In this document: positions 1 through 5,224 of the stretch, one piece after another
Position numbering within the stretch: the stretch's first letter is position 1
Layout: every line of letters starts with the position of its first letter
NCBI GenBank assembly: GCA_003455595.1
Contig: DMQT01000256.1
Location: forward strand, 1-5,224
Source: Betaproteobacteria bacterium
GTDB taxonomy: Bacteria; Pseudomonadota; Gammaproteobacteria; Burkholderiales; Sulfuriferulaceae
DNA: 5,224 bases
Direction of reading: 5' to 3'
Made by a program: the position numbers and the translations under genes
Notes under the pieces: model-generated
The model's database searches: none
Seen by the model: only the letters and a program-made list of their open reading frames with translations
Told to the model about the DNA's origin: nothing

Positions 1-349
1 TGTGTATAACCGTACAGGCAGAAATAGCGGCGAAGGCTGCCTCGTAATCGGCATCGCGGTTTTTGACCACCACGCCGCAATTACCATTTACAACCGCCGA
101 CCAATCCAGTCCTACCAGGGAAAATCCCTGCAGCGGCTCAAACCCTTTTTGTCCGGTGAGCGCTTCCCAGCCACGCGCTTCCATGGTGGCCACTGCCATA
201 TTGGCGACGCAAGTGTGCGCCAGCAAATCCAGCACTGCGGGGGTCAGTTCATTGCCCTCTTTAATAACCTGACCAGTCAGATCGCCTTTATCGGTATACG
301 TGAATGCTGCCATCACGCCAGGCACTTCCATCAATTTTGCCAGATTCAT
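1..349 (-). CDS. DUF2173-family small protein, partial (3' end beyond window)
   Basis: The reading frame opens at an ATG at 349 and stays open for 116 codons to the left edge, so the C-terminus is missing. A good ribosome binding site, GGAG at 356-359, lies 6 bases before the ATG and supports this start. The protein begins MNLAKLMEVPGVMAA, then has a GD turn near residue 22, a C-x-A-N motif at 47-50, a PLQGF motif at 72-76 and a VVNGNCGVVVKN strand near 86-97. These are features I associate with DUF2173, a family of soluble proteins of about 110-135 residues with no assigned function. There is no signal peptide or membrane segment. It lies 34 bp downstream of a complete paralogue on the same strand, so the two are probably co-transcribed. 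The LM-x-x-PGV-x-AA opening resembles the first helix and strand of Roadblock/LC7 domains, which is inference only. Role unknown. Confidence 0.8.
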   Translation of the reverse strand, partial: MNLAKLMEVPGVMAAFTYTDKGDLTGQVIKEGNELTPAVLDLLAHTCVANMAVATMEARGWEALTGQKGFEPLQGFSLVGLDWSAVVNGNCGVVVKNRDADYEAAFAAISACTVIH

Positions 350-383
350 TTTAGTCTCCACTTATTCAGATTATTGGTATGTT

Positions 384-788
384 TCAAACCAGCTGTTCAG
401 TCGTATCGCCGCCGATTTTTGAATACATGGCTTTCATTACGCCATCATGGATATCGCCCACTTTGGCGCGCATCACCGTCATGACGTCGTTCATTACACC
501 CTGGCGATTTTCCAGCAGACAGAAAAAATTACCCACGGCGCAGACGCTGATCTGACGACCACGCACTATCCAACCTTGTAGCGGTCGACAACCACAGTGC
601 TCGGAAAATGAACTGAATATCTCAGCCTGCATGCTGGTATTGAGGGTGTTGGCGCGGCACAAAATAGCCGCCATGCGCGCAAATTCATCGGTAAGATTGC
701 CTTCATAGGTGTAACGATCACCCCGATAGGCGTATTCTCCTGCTGCGATCACACCCGGGATGGCCATGAGTTGTTTGGCGATATGCAT
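384..788 (-). CDS. DUF2173-family small protein, complete
   Basis: Encodes 134 residues from ATG at 788 to TGA at 384. A strong GGAGG ribosome binding site at 796-800 sits 7 bases before the start. The protein opens with LMAIPGVIAAGEY (residues 7-19), then has RGD at 22-24, C-x-A-N at 44-47, PLQGW at 69-73 and an SVCAVGN strand at 81-87, aligning almost without gaps with the downstream paralogue at 1-349. It is predicted soluble and cytoplasmic. It carries five cysteines (44, 65, 67, 83, 90); Cys44 is shared with the paralogue (Cys47), while the C-x-C at 65-67 is not. The C-terminal tail after about residue 105 is less like the family core. The function of DUF2173 is not known. It is the first gene of a two-gene unit that diverges from the RDD gene. 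I am fairly sure of the gene and family but make no claim about a biochemical role. Confidence 0.85.
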   Translation of the reverse strand: MHIAKQLMAIPGVIAAGEYAYRGDRYTYEGNLTDEFARMAAILCRANTLNTSMQAEIFSSFSEHCGCRPLQGWIVRGRQISVCAVGNFFCLLENRQGVMNDVMTVMRAKVGDIHDGVMKAMYSKIGGDTTEQLV

Positions 789-805
789 TTCGAGTCCTCC
801 GTTTT

Positions 806-831
806 GCGCTACAGCATCTGGGTCTGTGCGC
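806..831. repeat. Imperfect dyad in the divergent DUF2173/RDD intergenic gap
   Basis: Within the 77-bp gap 789-865, GCGC(T)ACAG at 806-814 pairs with CTGTGCGC at 824-831, giving 8 bp with one unpaired T and a 9-base centre. In the minus-strand transcript the hairpin would end 5 bases before the GGAGG of the complete DUF2173 gene. It could be a leader hairpin or an operator for a dimeric regulator shared by both directions. No T-run follows it on the minus strand, and on the plus strand the nearest one is 13 bases away (844-849), so a terminator is unlikely. I see no convincing sigma-70 promoter pair elsewhere in this gap. Confidence 0.4.
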
Positions 832-865
832 TGTTTGTGACGCTTTTTTGAATAGAATAGAGATT

Positions 866-1288
866 ATGGAAAAAAGTGCAACTCCCCTTCTTCCTCTGGC
901 CGGTTGGTGGCGCCGGATTTCCGCCATGCTGTACGAAGCATTCCTTCTGCTGGCCCTCTGGTTCATCGCAGATTATGCATTCATTGCGCTAACGCATAAC
1001 GTCCACTCACCGTTCGAAAAAATTGTCCTGCAGGTATATTTGCTATTGGTAACAGCGTCTTACTTCATCTGGTTCTGGATGCGCGGACAAACACTGGCAA
1101 TGAAAACCTGGCGAATTCGGGTGGTCAATACAGAGGGCACAGCAATCACTTTTCAGCAGGCGCTGACGCGTTTTGGGGTGGCGACAGTATTGCTGGGGTT
1201 TAGCCAGATATGGGGTTTATTCGATCGCGACCGGCAATTTCTGCACGACCGGCTGAGCGGTACGCGCCTAGTCAGAACCGACGTCTAG
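866..1288 (+). CDS. RDD-family small integral membrane protein
   Basis: Encodes 140 residues. I start at ATG 866, which gives MEKSATPLLPLAGWWRRISAMLYE, the usual short polar lead into RDD proteins. An in-frame TTG at 848 would add six residues but has no ribosome binding site; even the chosen ATG has only a weak, close AGAGA at 859-863. Family marks are RRISAMLYE at 16-24 (the R-x-x-A-x-x-x-D/E signature of the first helix, with Glu in place of Asp), GQTLAMKTWRIRVV at 74-87, and HDRLSGTRLV at 127-136. Hydrophobic segments lie at about 25-43, 51-72 and 100-118, so it is an inner-membrane protein with three helices. RDD proteins are functionally diverse; some have been linked to ion transport, and no substrate can be named here. 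It converges on lptG with one base between the stop codons. Confidence 0.85.
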   Translation: MEKSATPLLPLAGWWRRISAMLYEAFLLLALWFIADYAFIALTHNVHSPFEKIVLQVYLLLVTASYFIWFWMRGQTLAMKTWRIRVVNTEGTAITFQQALTRFGVATVLLGFSQIWGLFDRDRQFLHDRLSGTRLVRTDV

Positions 1289-1289
1289 A

Positions 1290-2360
1290 CTACTGCCGCT
1301 GCGCCTTGCGAATCAGCACCACTGCCAGTATCAAAAACAGCAATGTGGGCAGCGAGGCACTGAATAGCGGCGGCCAGTCATTCAACAAACCCAGATAGGC
1401 AAACAAGCGGTTGAGCAGGTGATACCCCAGTCCCACCATGATGCCGCCGAGAATGCGCGCGTTGACACCCCCAGCGCGCGGCCGATGATAGGCAAAAGGC
1501 AGCGCAAGCAGCATCATCACCGGTGCCGCGAGCGGGTAAAACAGCTTGCTCCAGAGCGCTATTTCGTAGCGTTCAGCGGTTTGTTTGTTCTTGCGCAAAT
1601 GCTCGATATACGACCACAAATTGCCTGCCGACATTTTTTCCGGCGCAATCAGCAACACGCTCATCACTCCCGGCGTAAGCACCGAGCGCCATAGCGTGTC
1701 CGGCGCCTGCGTGACATTCACATCGCCGCCACTGAACCGGGTGTCGGTAATGCCGGTGAGCTTCCATTGGTTGTTACGCTGGTAGTCGCCACTCGCAGCG
1801 TGACGGATGGTCTGCAGGCGAAAATCGGTATCGAATTCGTAAATATTGATGTCGCGTAGCTGGATGTCAGGCGTGACCTCACGAATATTAATGAAATCCT
1901 GGCCGTCCCTGACCCAGAGCCCGGAGCGAAACGACTGCGCCACCAGCCGATTGGTGGCCTTGAGCTTGCCCTGCTGGGCATAGCGTTCGCTGGCAGGCGC
2001 AACAAATTCACCAAACGTGAACGTCAGCAGCGCGAACAGCAGTCCCACCAGCATCAGATACAGCGCCACCTTTGCCATCGACACGCCGGATACCAGCATG
2101 ATGGTAAATTCCGAATTCGCCACCAGCCGCGACAGCGCAAAAATGGTGCCGATCAGCGCCGCAACCGGTAACAAATCGTAAATATGCCCGGGCAGGCTCA
2201 AGCCCACGAACGCCAGTATATTGAGCAAGCCATAACCGCCCTTGAGCGAGCCGAGTTCCTGAATCAGGTCAAAAAATGCAAACAGGGTGGCCAGCGCAGT
2301 GAATACAAACAGCGTATTCAGCAACACCTCGGACGCCAGGTAACGCGGCAGTATCTTCAT
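1290..2360 (-). CDS. lptG: LPS export ABC transporter permease LptG
   Basis: Encodes 356 residues, close to E. coli LptG (360). LptG pairs with LptF and the ATPase LptB in the inner membrane to extract lipopolysaccharide and feed it to the LptC-LptA bridge. Membrane helices lie at about 12-34, 58-80, 99-119, 270-292, 303-325 and 331-351, with the periplasmic beta-jellyroll domain between (about 125-265). NSEF at 82-85 places Glu84 in the coupling helix, where a conserved acidic residue contacts LptB in this family. I start at ATG 2360 because it gives the family N-terminus MKILPRYLASEVL and forms an ATGA overlap with the lptF stop. An upstream extension to 2447 only reads lptF out of frame. 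There is no clear ribosome binding site before 2360, so translation is probably coupled to lptF. The TAG stop is one base from the TAG of the convergent RDD gene. Confidence 0.96.
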   Translation of the reverse strand: MKILPRYLASEVLLNTLFVFTALATLFAFFDLIQELGSLKGGYGLLNILAFVGLSLPGHIYDLLPVAALIGTIFALSRLVANSEFTIMLVSGVSMAKVALYLMLVGLLFALLTFTFGEFVAPASERYAQQGKLKATNRLVAQSFRSGLWVRDGQDFINIREVTPDIQLRDINIYEFDTDFRLQTIRHAASGDYQRNNQWKLTGITDTRFSGGDVNVTQAPDTLWRSVLTPGVMSVLLIAPEKMSAGNLWSYIEHLRKNKQTAERYEIALWSKLFYPLAAPVMMLLALPFAYHRPRAGGVNARILGGIMVGLGYHLLNRLFAYLGLLNDWPPLFSASLPTLLFLILAVVLIRKAQRQ

Positions 2361-3439
2361 GCGCGACGACGCCAGAAGGGGCGCATGCGGGTGCGCTGAT
2401 AGAACATTCCCAGCAATACCATCAGCATGATCAGATGGACGCCCCACATGCCCACCAGACTGGGTATCCGGCCCTGCGCCACCCAGGCCTGCGACACACC
2501 CAGCAGGTTGTTATAAATCACGTAGACCAGCAAGGCCACGATCAGGCTGAACGAGCGTCCGGCACGGGGATTAACGAAACTCAGCGGGATTGCCATCAGC
2601 GTCAGAATCACTGCGCTGATTGGGAAACTCAAGCGCCAGTTAAATTCGGCCATGTTGGCTGCCGTTGGGTCACGCAACAACTGGGTGGTGCGCAGCGCTT
2701 TGGGCTCAAAGGCCTGATGCGCAGGCAGCATATACGGCTCTATGCGTATGTAATAACGTCCAAATTCAGCCACCCGGTAGCTGGCTTGTCCTGGCACACC
2801 TTCATAACGGCGCCCCTGATCCAGCACCAGATAGCGCTCGCCGTTCGGCAATTCGGTGTGGAAGCCCTCGTGCGCTACCACCACACCGAGCTTGTTGTTC
2901 TCGACCGATTGCATGAAGATGTTTTTAACGCGCGTGCCGGTGCGCGCAAACGATTCGACAAAATACACCTTGTCGCCATTGCGAGATTCCGCGAATATGC
3001 CCGGCGAGATGGCGGACAAATCCTCACGGCTATTGAGCATTTGCCGGTATACATCTTTCTTTTGCAGCGCCCACGGGATGACCGTCAGATTGATCAACGC
3101 AATCGCAAACACCACCGGCAAGGCAAAATACAGCACCGGCTTGATCCAGTCCGTCAAACTCAGTCCGGCACTGAACCACACCACCATTTCACTTTCGCGA
3201 TAGGCGCGCGACAAGCTCATGATCACTGCGATAAACAACGACAGCGATAACAGCACGGGCAGGAAATTCAACACGCCAAAGCCGAGAAAGGCCAGCACTG
3301 CATCGACCGCCAGGTCACCACGTGCAGCATCGCCCAGCAGACGGATAAACAGCGTGGACAGCGTGATGACAACAATCACCACAAATACCGCCAGGCAGTT
3401 GTAGACAAGTTCACGCAACAGCGCGCGGCGAAAAATCAT
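2357..3439 (-). CDS. lptF: LPS export ABC transporter permease LptF
   Basis: Encodes 360 residues (E. coli LptF is 366). It is the partner permease of LptG in the LptB2FG inner-membrane complex that drives lipopolysaccharide out of the membrane. The start MIFRRALLRELVYN is typical of betaproteobacterial LptF. Helices lie at about 11-36, 48-76, 98-124, 268-290, 297-316 and 329-347, with the periplasmic jellyroll at about 126-265. SEMVVWFSAGLS (83-94) is the coupling-helix region; Glu84 corresponds to the LptB-contacting glutamate. The motif LMAIPLSFVNPRAGRS at 281-296 is also characteristic. Its TGA overlaps the lptG ATG (ATGA), so the two form an operon. No Shine-Dalgarno sequence precedes ATG 3439; the upstream 20 bases are very A/T-rich instead. 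It is divergent from pepA across 131 bp. Confidence 0.96.
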   Translation of the reverse strand: MIFRRALLRELVYNCLAVFVVIVVITLSTLFIRLLGDAARGDLAVDAVLAFLGFGVLNFLPVLLSLSLFIAVIMSLSRAYRESEMVVWFSAGLSLTDWIKPVLYFALPVVFAIALINLTVIPWALQKKDVYRQMLNSREDLSAISPGIFAESRNGDKVYFVESFARTGTRVKNIFMQSVENNKLGVVVAHEGFHTELPNGERYLVLDQGRRYEGVPGQASYRVAEFGRYYIRIEPYMLPAHQAFEPKALRTTQLLRDPTAANMAEFNWRLSFPISAVILTLMAIPLSFVNPRAGRSFSLIVALLVYVIYNNLLGVSQAWVAQGRIPSLVGMWGVHLIMLMVLLGMFYQRTRMRPFWRRRA

Positions 3440-3466
3440 TATTTAAAATTAAACGAACCAGTTATT

Positions 3467-3495
3467 TTGACATTTGGACGCACACTGCAAATAAT
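3467..3495 (+). promoter_or_regulatory. Near-consensus sigma-70 promoter for pepA-holC
   Basis: TTGACA at 3467-3472 is a perfect -35 box. Exactly 17 bases later, AATAAT at 3490-3495 matches the -10 consensus at five of six positions. An A/T-rich tract at 3441-3453 lies upstream, roughly where an UP element would be. Transcription would begin near 3502, giving a leader of about 70 bases before the pepA GTG. I infer the start point and strength from sequence only. The element lies between divergent genes and close to the lptF start, so activity here could influence both directions. Confidence 0.75.
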
Positions 3496-3507
3496 GCGGG
3501 ATGCGGG

Positions 3508-3530
3508 TTTCGGCGCAGTTGTGCCCGAAA
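3508..3530 (+). other. Possible hairpin in the pepA leader
   Basis: TTTCGG at 3508-3513 is complementary to CCGAAA at 3525-3530. With C3524 bulged, CGC (3514-3516) can also pair with GTG (3521-3523) if one G-U pair is allowed, closing on a four-base AGTT loop. It lies just after the inferred transcription start and before the ribosome binding site. There is no following T-run, so it does not look like an intrinsic terminator. A role in leader stability or control is speculation. Confidence 0.3.
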
Positions 3531-3556
3531 ATCCAACATTCAGACAGCGCACTCTC

Positions 3557-3562
3557 AAGGAG
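3557..3562 (+). promoter_or_regulatory. Ribosome binding site fixing the pepA GTG start
   Basis: AAGGAG sits 8 bases before GTG 3571. There is no suitably spaced in-frame ATG, and the GTG yields MEFSIKSSS, the usual start of betaproteobacterial PepA. This site therefore decides in favour of a GTG start codon. Confidence 0.85.
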
Positions 3563-3570
3563 CATATCCG

Positions 3571-5076
3571 GTGGAATTTAGCATAAAAAGCAGCAGCTCA
3601 GACAAACAACGCAGCGCGTGTGTCATCGTCGGCGTGTATGAATCCCGCAAACTCACGCCTGCTGCCAGCGCGCTGGACGCCCTGTCGCAAGGTTACCTGA
3701 GCGACCTGCTCAAGCGTGGCGACATGGAAGGCCGCCTCGGCACCACCTGCCTGTTGCACAAAGTGCCGGGTACACTGGCGGAACGCGTGCTGCTGGTCGG
3801 TTTTGGGCGTGAGCGCGAACTGAATGACAAGGCCTACCTTGAAGCCGTGAATGCCGCGTTCATGGCGCTGCATGACAGTGGCGCCGCCGACGCCGCTTTT
3901 TTCCTGAGCGATCTCAACGTCCAGTCGCGCGATCTGGCATGGAACATCGAGCAGGCCGTATTGGCCGCACACGGCAGCGAATACGACCCTGGCACACTCA
4001 AAAGCACACACGACAAAAAGCCGCGCAAACTGCGCAAACTGCGCAAGCTGGTGGTGTGCATAAGCGACAAAGCGCATCAGGCACAAGCCGAAACCGCGCT
4101 AAAACGCGGCCAGGCGATTGCCGCCGGGGTGGCGCTGGCGAAAGACCTGGGCAACCTGCCGGGCAATGTCTGCACCCCCACCTATCTGGCCGAGCAGGCG
4201 CAGGCGCTGGCCAAGACCTACAAATTCAAATGCGAGGTACTGTCGCAAAAAGAACTGGAAAAACTCGGTATGAGTTCATTCCTGTCGGTCGCCAAAGGCA
4301 GCCGGCAGCCGCCCAAACTCATCGTGATGCAACACAACGGTGGCAAAAAAGGCGACAAGCCGGTAGCGCTGGTCGGCAAGGGCATCACCTTCGACGCGGG
4401 CGGCATTTCGCTCAAACCTGCCGCCGAGATGGATGAAATGAAATATGACATGTGCGGTGCGGCCAGCGTATTGGGTGCATTCCGCGCGGCGGCTGAATTG
4501 AAATTGCCGATCAACATCGTCGGCATCATCCCCACCTGCGAAAACCTGCCCGACGGCGACGCCAACAAGCCGGGCGACATCGTCACTTCGATGTCCGGCC
4601 AGACCATTGAGATTCTCAATACCGACGCCGAAGGCCGCCTGGTTCTGTGTGATGCGCTAACCTACGTCGAACGTTTTGAACCCGCTGCGGTGATCGACAT
4701 CGCCACCCTCACTGGCGCGTGCGTCATCGCGCTCGGCCACCATGCCTCAGGCCTGTTCAGCAATCAGGACAAGCTGGCGCGTGAAATCGAGCAAGCCGCT
4801 GACACCTCGCGCGATCGCGTCTGGCGCATGCCGCTGTGGGACGACTACCAACCCCAGCTTGACAGCAATTTTGCCGACATCGCCAATATCGGCGGGCGCG
4901 CCGGCGGCTCGATTACCGCCGCCTGCTTCCTGTCGCGTTTCACCAAGAAATACGATTGGGCACATCTGGACATCGCCGGTACCGCGTGGAAGTCGGGCAA
5001 GAAAAAAGGCGGCACCGGACGTCCCGTGCCGTTGCTGGTGCACTTCCTGTTGGCACGTGCAGGCCAGGCCGGATGA
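3571..5076 (+). CDS. pepA: Leucyl aminopeptidase PepA (family M17)
   Basis: Encodes 501 residues, nearly the E. coli length (503). PepA is a cytoplasmic hexameric two-metal aminopeptidase that removes N-terminal residues such as leucine from peptides; in E. coli it also binds DNA in Xer recombination at cer and in carAB control. All catalytic elements are present: Lys270 and Asp275 in GKGITFDAGG, Lys282, Asp293 in KYDMCG, and Asp352, Glu354 and Arg356 in the signature NTDAEGRL (350-357). The first four match E. coli numbering exactly and the last group is offset by one. The N-terminal domain spans about 1-165 and the catalytic domain the rest. Residues 147-160 form an unusually basic stretch with three RKL repeats. 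Translation starts at GTG with a good ribosome binding site, and a strong promoter lies upstream. The TGA overlaps the holC ATG. Confidence 0.97.
   Translation: MEFSIKSSSSDKQRSACVIVGVYESRKLTPAASALDALSQGYLSDLLKRGDMEGRLGTTCLLHKVPGTLAERVLLVGFGRERELNDKAYLEAVNAAFMALHDSGAADAAFFLSDLNVQSRDLAWNIEQAVLAAHGSEYDPGTLKSTHDKKPRKLRKLRKLVVCISDKAHQAQAETALKRGQAIAAGVALAKDLGNLPGNVCTPTYLAEQAQALAKTYKFKCEVLSQKELEKLGMSSFLSVAKGSRQPPKLIVMQHNGGKKGDKPVALVGKGITFDAGGISLKPAAEMDEMKYDMCGAASVLGAFRAAAELKLPINIVGIIPTCENLPDGDANKPGDIVTSMSGQTIEILNTDAEGRLVLCDALTYVERFEPAAVIDIATLTGACVIALGHHASGLFSNQDKLAREIEQAADTSRDRVWRMPLWDDYQPQLDSNFADIANIGGRAGGSITAACFLSRFTKKYDWAHLDIAGTAWKSGKKKGGTGRPVPLLVHFLLARAGQAG
4024..4050 (+). repeat. Three tandem 9-bp repeats within pepA
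   Basis: CGCAAACTG occurs twice in a row, followed by CGCAAGCTG with one change (A to G, synonymous). They encode Arg-Lys-Leu three times at residues 152-160, directly after KKP, near the junction of the N-terminal and catalytic domains. The repeat is in frame, so copy number can change without breaking the gene. This is a plausible slippage product; effect on PepA unknown. Confidence 0.8.
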
Positions 5077-5224
5077 CGCGGATAGACTTTTACACGCACG
5101 CGCCGGATAAACTCGATCTGGCGCGCAAGCTCACCGGCAAGGCGTATCGCCAAGGACTGCGTGTGATGCTCTACAGTCAAGACCCACAGTTGCTGGCCAA
5201 TATCGACCAGCAACTGTGGTCCAC
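5073..5224 (+). CDS. holC: DNA polymerase III chi subunit HolC, partial (5' end only)
   Basis: The first 50 codons are visible before the window ends. The protein begins MTRIDFYTHAPDKLDLARKL and continues with KAYRQGLRVMLYSQD and a DQQLWS segment. This matches the HolC pattern: a short first strand ending in Phe-Tyr, a helix carrying Ala and Leu, an R-x-G-x-R-V turn, then the L(D/N)-x-x-LW motif that follows the acidic D/E-D/E-x-Q region. Chi joins psi in the clamp-loader assembly and binds single-strand binding protein. The ATG at 5073 overlaps the pepA TGA (ATGA), which implies translational coupling, and pepA-holC is the order seen in E. coli too. The ribosome binding site is not distinct. 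A perfect inverted repeat lies within the coding part seen here. Confidence 0.9.
   Translation, partial: MTRIDFYTHAPDKLDLARKLTGKAYRQGLRVMLYSQDPQLLANIDQQLWS
5184..5219. repeat. Perfect 13-bp inverted repeat inside holC
   Basis: CCACAGTTGCTGG at 5184-5196 is the exact reverse complement of CCAGCAACTGTGG at 5207-5219, separated by 10 bases. Eight of the 13 pairs are G-C, so the transcript should form a stable hairpin about 110 bases into holC. No T-run follows in the last few bases of the window. The repeat falls at codons 38-49 (PQLL...QQLW), so part of the symmetry may come from coding for Gln-Leu twice, but a perfect 13-bp match is more than protein constraint requires. Confidence 0.75.

Noticed and set aside
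116..130. Short dyad CAGGGA-AAA-TCCCTG
   Set aside because: Six-base arms within coding sequence of the DUF2173 gene; short enough to occur by chance and no neighbouring signal supports it.
2..484. Plus-strand open frame over the DUF2173 pair
   Set aside because: It spans two genes and their gap on the opposite strand, lacks a ribosome binding site and looks like no protein I know; the minus-strand frames have good binding sites and are mutually homologous.
848..865. TTG start at 848 for the RDD gene
   Set aside because: No ribosome binding site precedes it, and the six added residues are not part of the family pattern; ATG 866 is preferred.
1228..1255. Direct repeat CGACCGGC within the RDD gene
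   Set aside because: Two 8-base copies that encode the similar Asp-Arg pairs of the family C-terminal motif; explained by coding.
2361..2447. Upstream extension of lptG to an ATG at 2447
   Set aside because: The extra 29 residues only re-read the lptF 3' end in another frame; the family N-terminus begins at 2360, which also forms the ATGA overlap.
2435..3250. Long plus-strand open frame (271 codons) opposite lptF
   Set aside because: It is antisense to a well-recognised LptF; its translation is rich in His, Gln and Arg with no family resemblance, as expected for the opposite strand of a GC-rich gene.
3448..3490. Minus-strand sigma-70 promoter for lptF (TTGCAG at 3485-3490 with AAATAA at 3462-3467, or a -10-like TTTAAT at 3448-3453)
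   Set aside because: Each candidate has only one decent box or poor overall match, so I could not assign a promoter with confidence.
5184..5224. The holC inverted repeat as an intrinsic terminator
   Set aside because: It lies inside the coding region and is followed by TCCAC rather than a T-run.

Overview
This window looks like a chromosomal segment of a betaproteobacterium, most likely from the Nitrosomonadales / Gallionella-Sulfuricella-Thiobacillus part of the class. I infer this from the style of the LptF, LptG and PepA proteins, the moderate-to-high GC content and the gene order; no marker gene here fixes the genus. There is no sign of a phage, insertion sequence, CRISPR array, tRNA or rRNA.

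Layout from left to right. (1) Bases 1-788, minus strand: two tandem genes for small paralogous proteins of the DUF2173 type. The upstream one (384-788) is complete and the downstream one (1-349) runs off the left edge. (2) A 77-bp divergent gap (789-865) holding an imperfect dyad. (3) 866-1288, plus strand: a small RDD-family membrane protein. It ends tail-to-tail with lptG, with one base between the two stop codons. (4) 1290-3439, minus strand: lptF then lptG, joined by an ATGA overlap; they encode the two membrane subunits of the LptB2FG lipopolysaccharide extractor. (5) A 131-bp divergent gap (3440-3570) with a near-consensus sigma-70 promoter reading right. (6) 3571-5076, plus strand: pepA, leucyl aminopeptidase. 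(7) 5073 to the right edge: the start of holC (DNA polymerase III chi subunit), again joined by an ATGA overlap.

The right two thirds is a well-known housekeeping neighbourhood: lptFG divergent from pepA-holC, the same arrangement as in E. coli. Functionally these are unrelated services (outer-membrane biogenesis, peptide turnover, replication) that share an intergenic control region. The left third is the accessory part and the least understood. The tandem DUF2173 pair has the sequence pattern of a divergent Roadblock/LC7-like small domain and no assigned function.

I do not see an obvious new multi-gene system. The points most worth a second look are the DUF2173 pair, a perfect 13-bp inverted repeat inside holC, the dyad just upstream of the DUF2173 ribosome binding site, and a basic tandem repeat in the PepA interdomain region.
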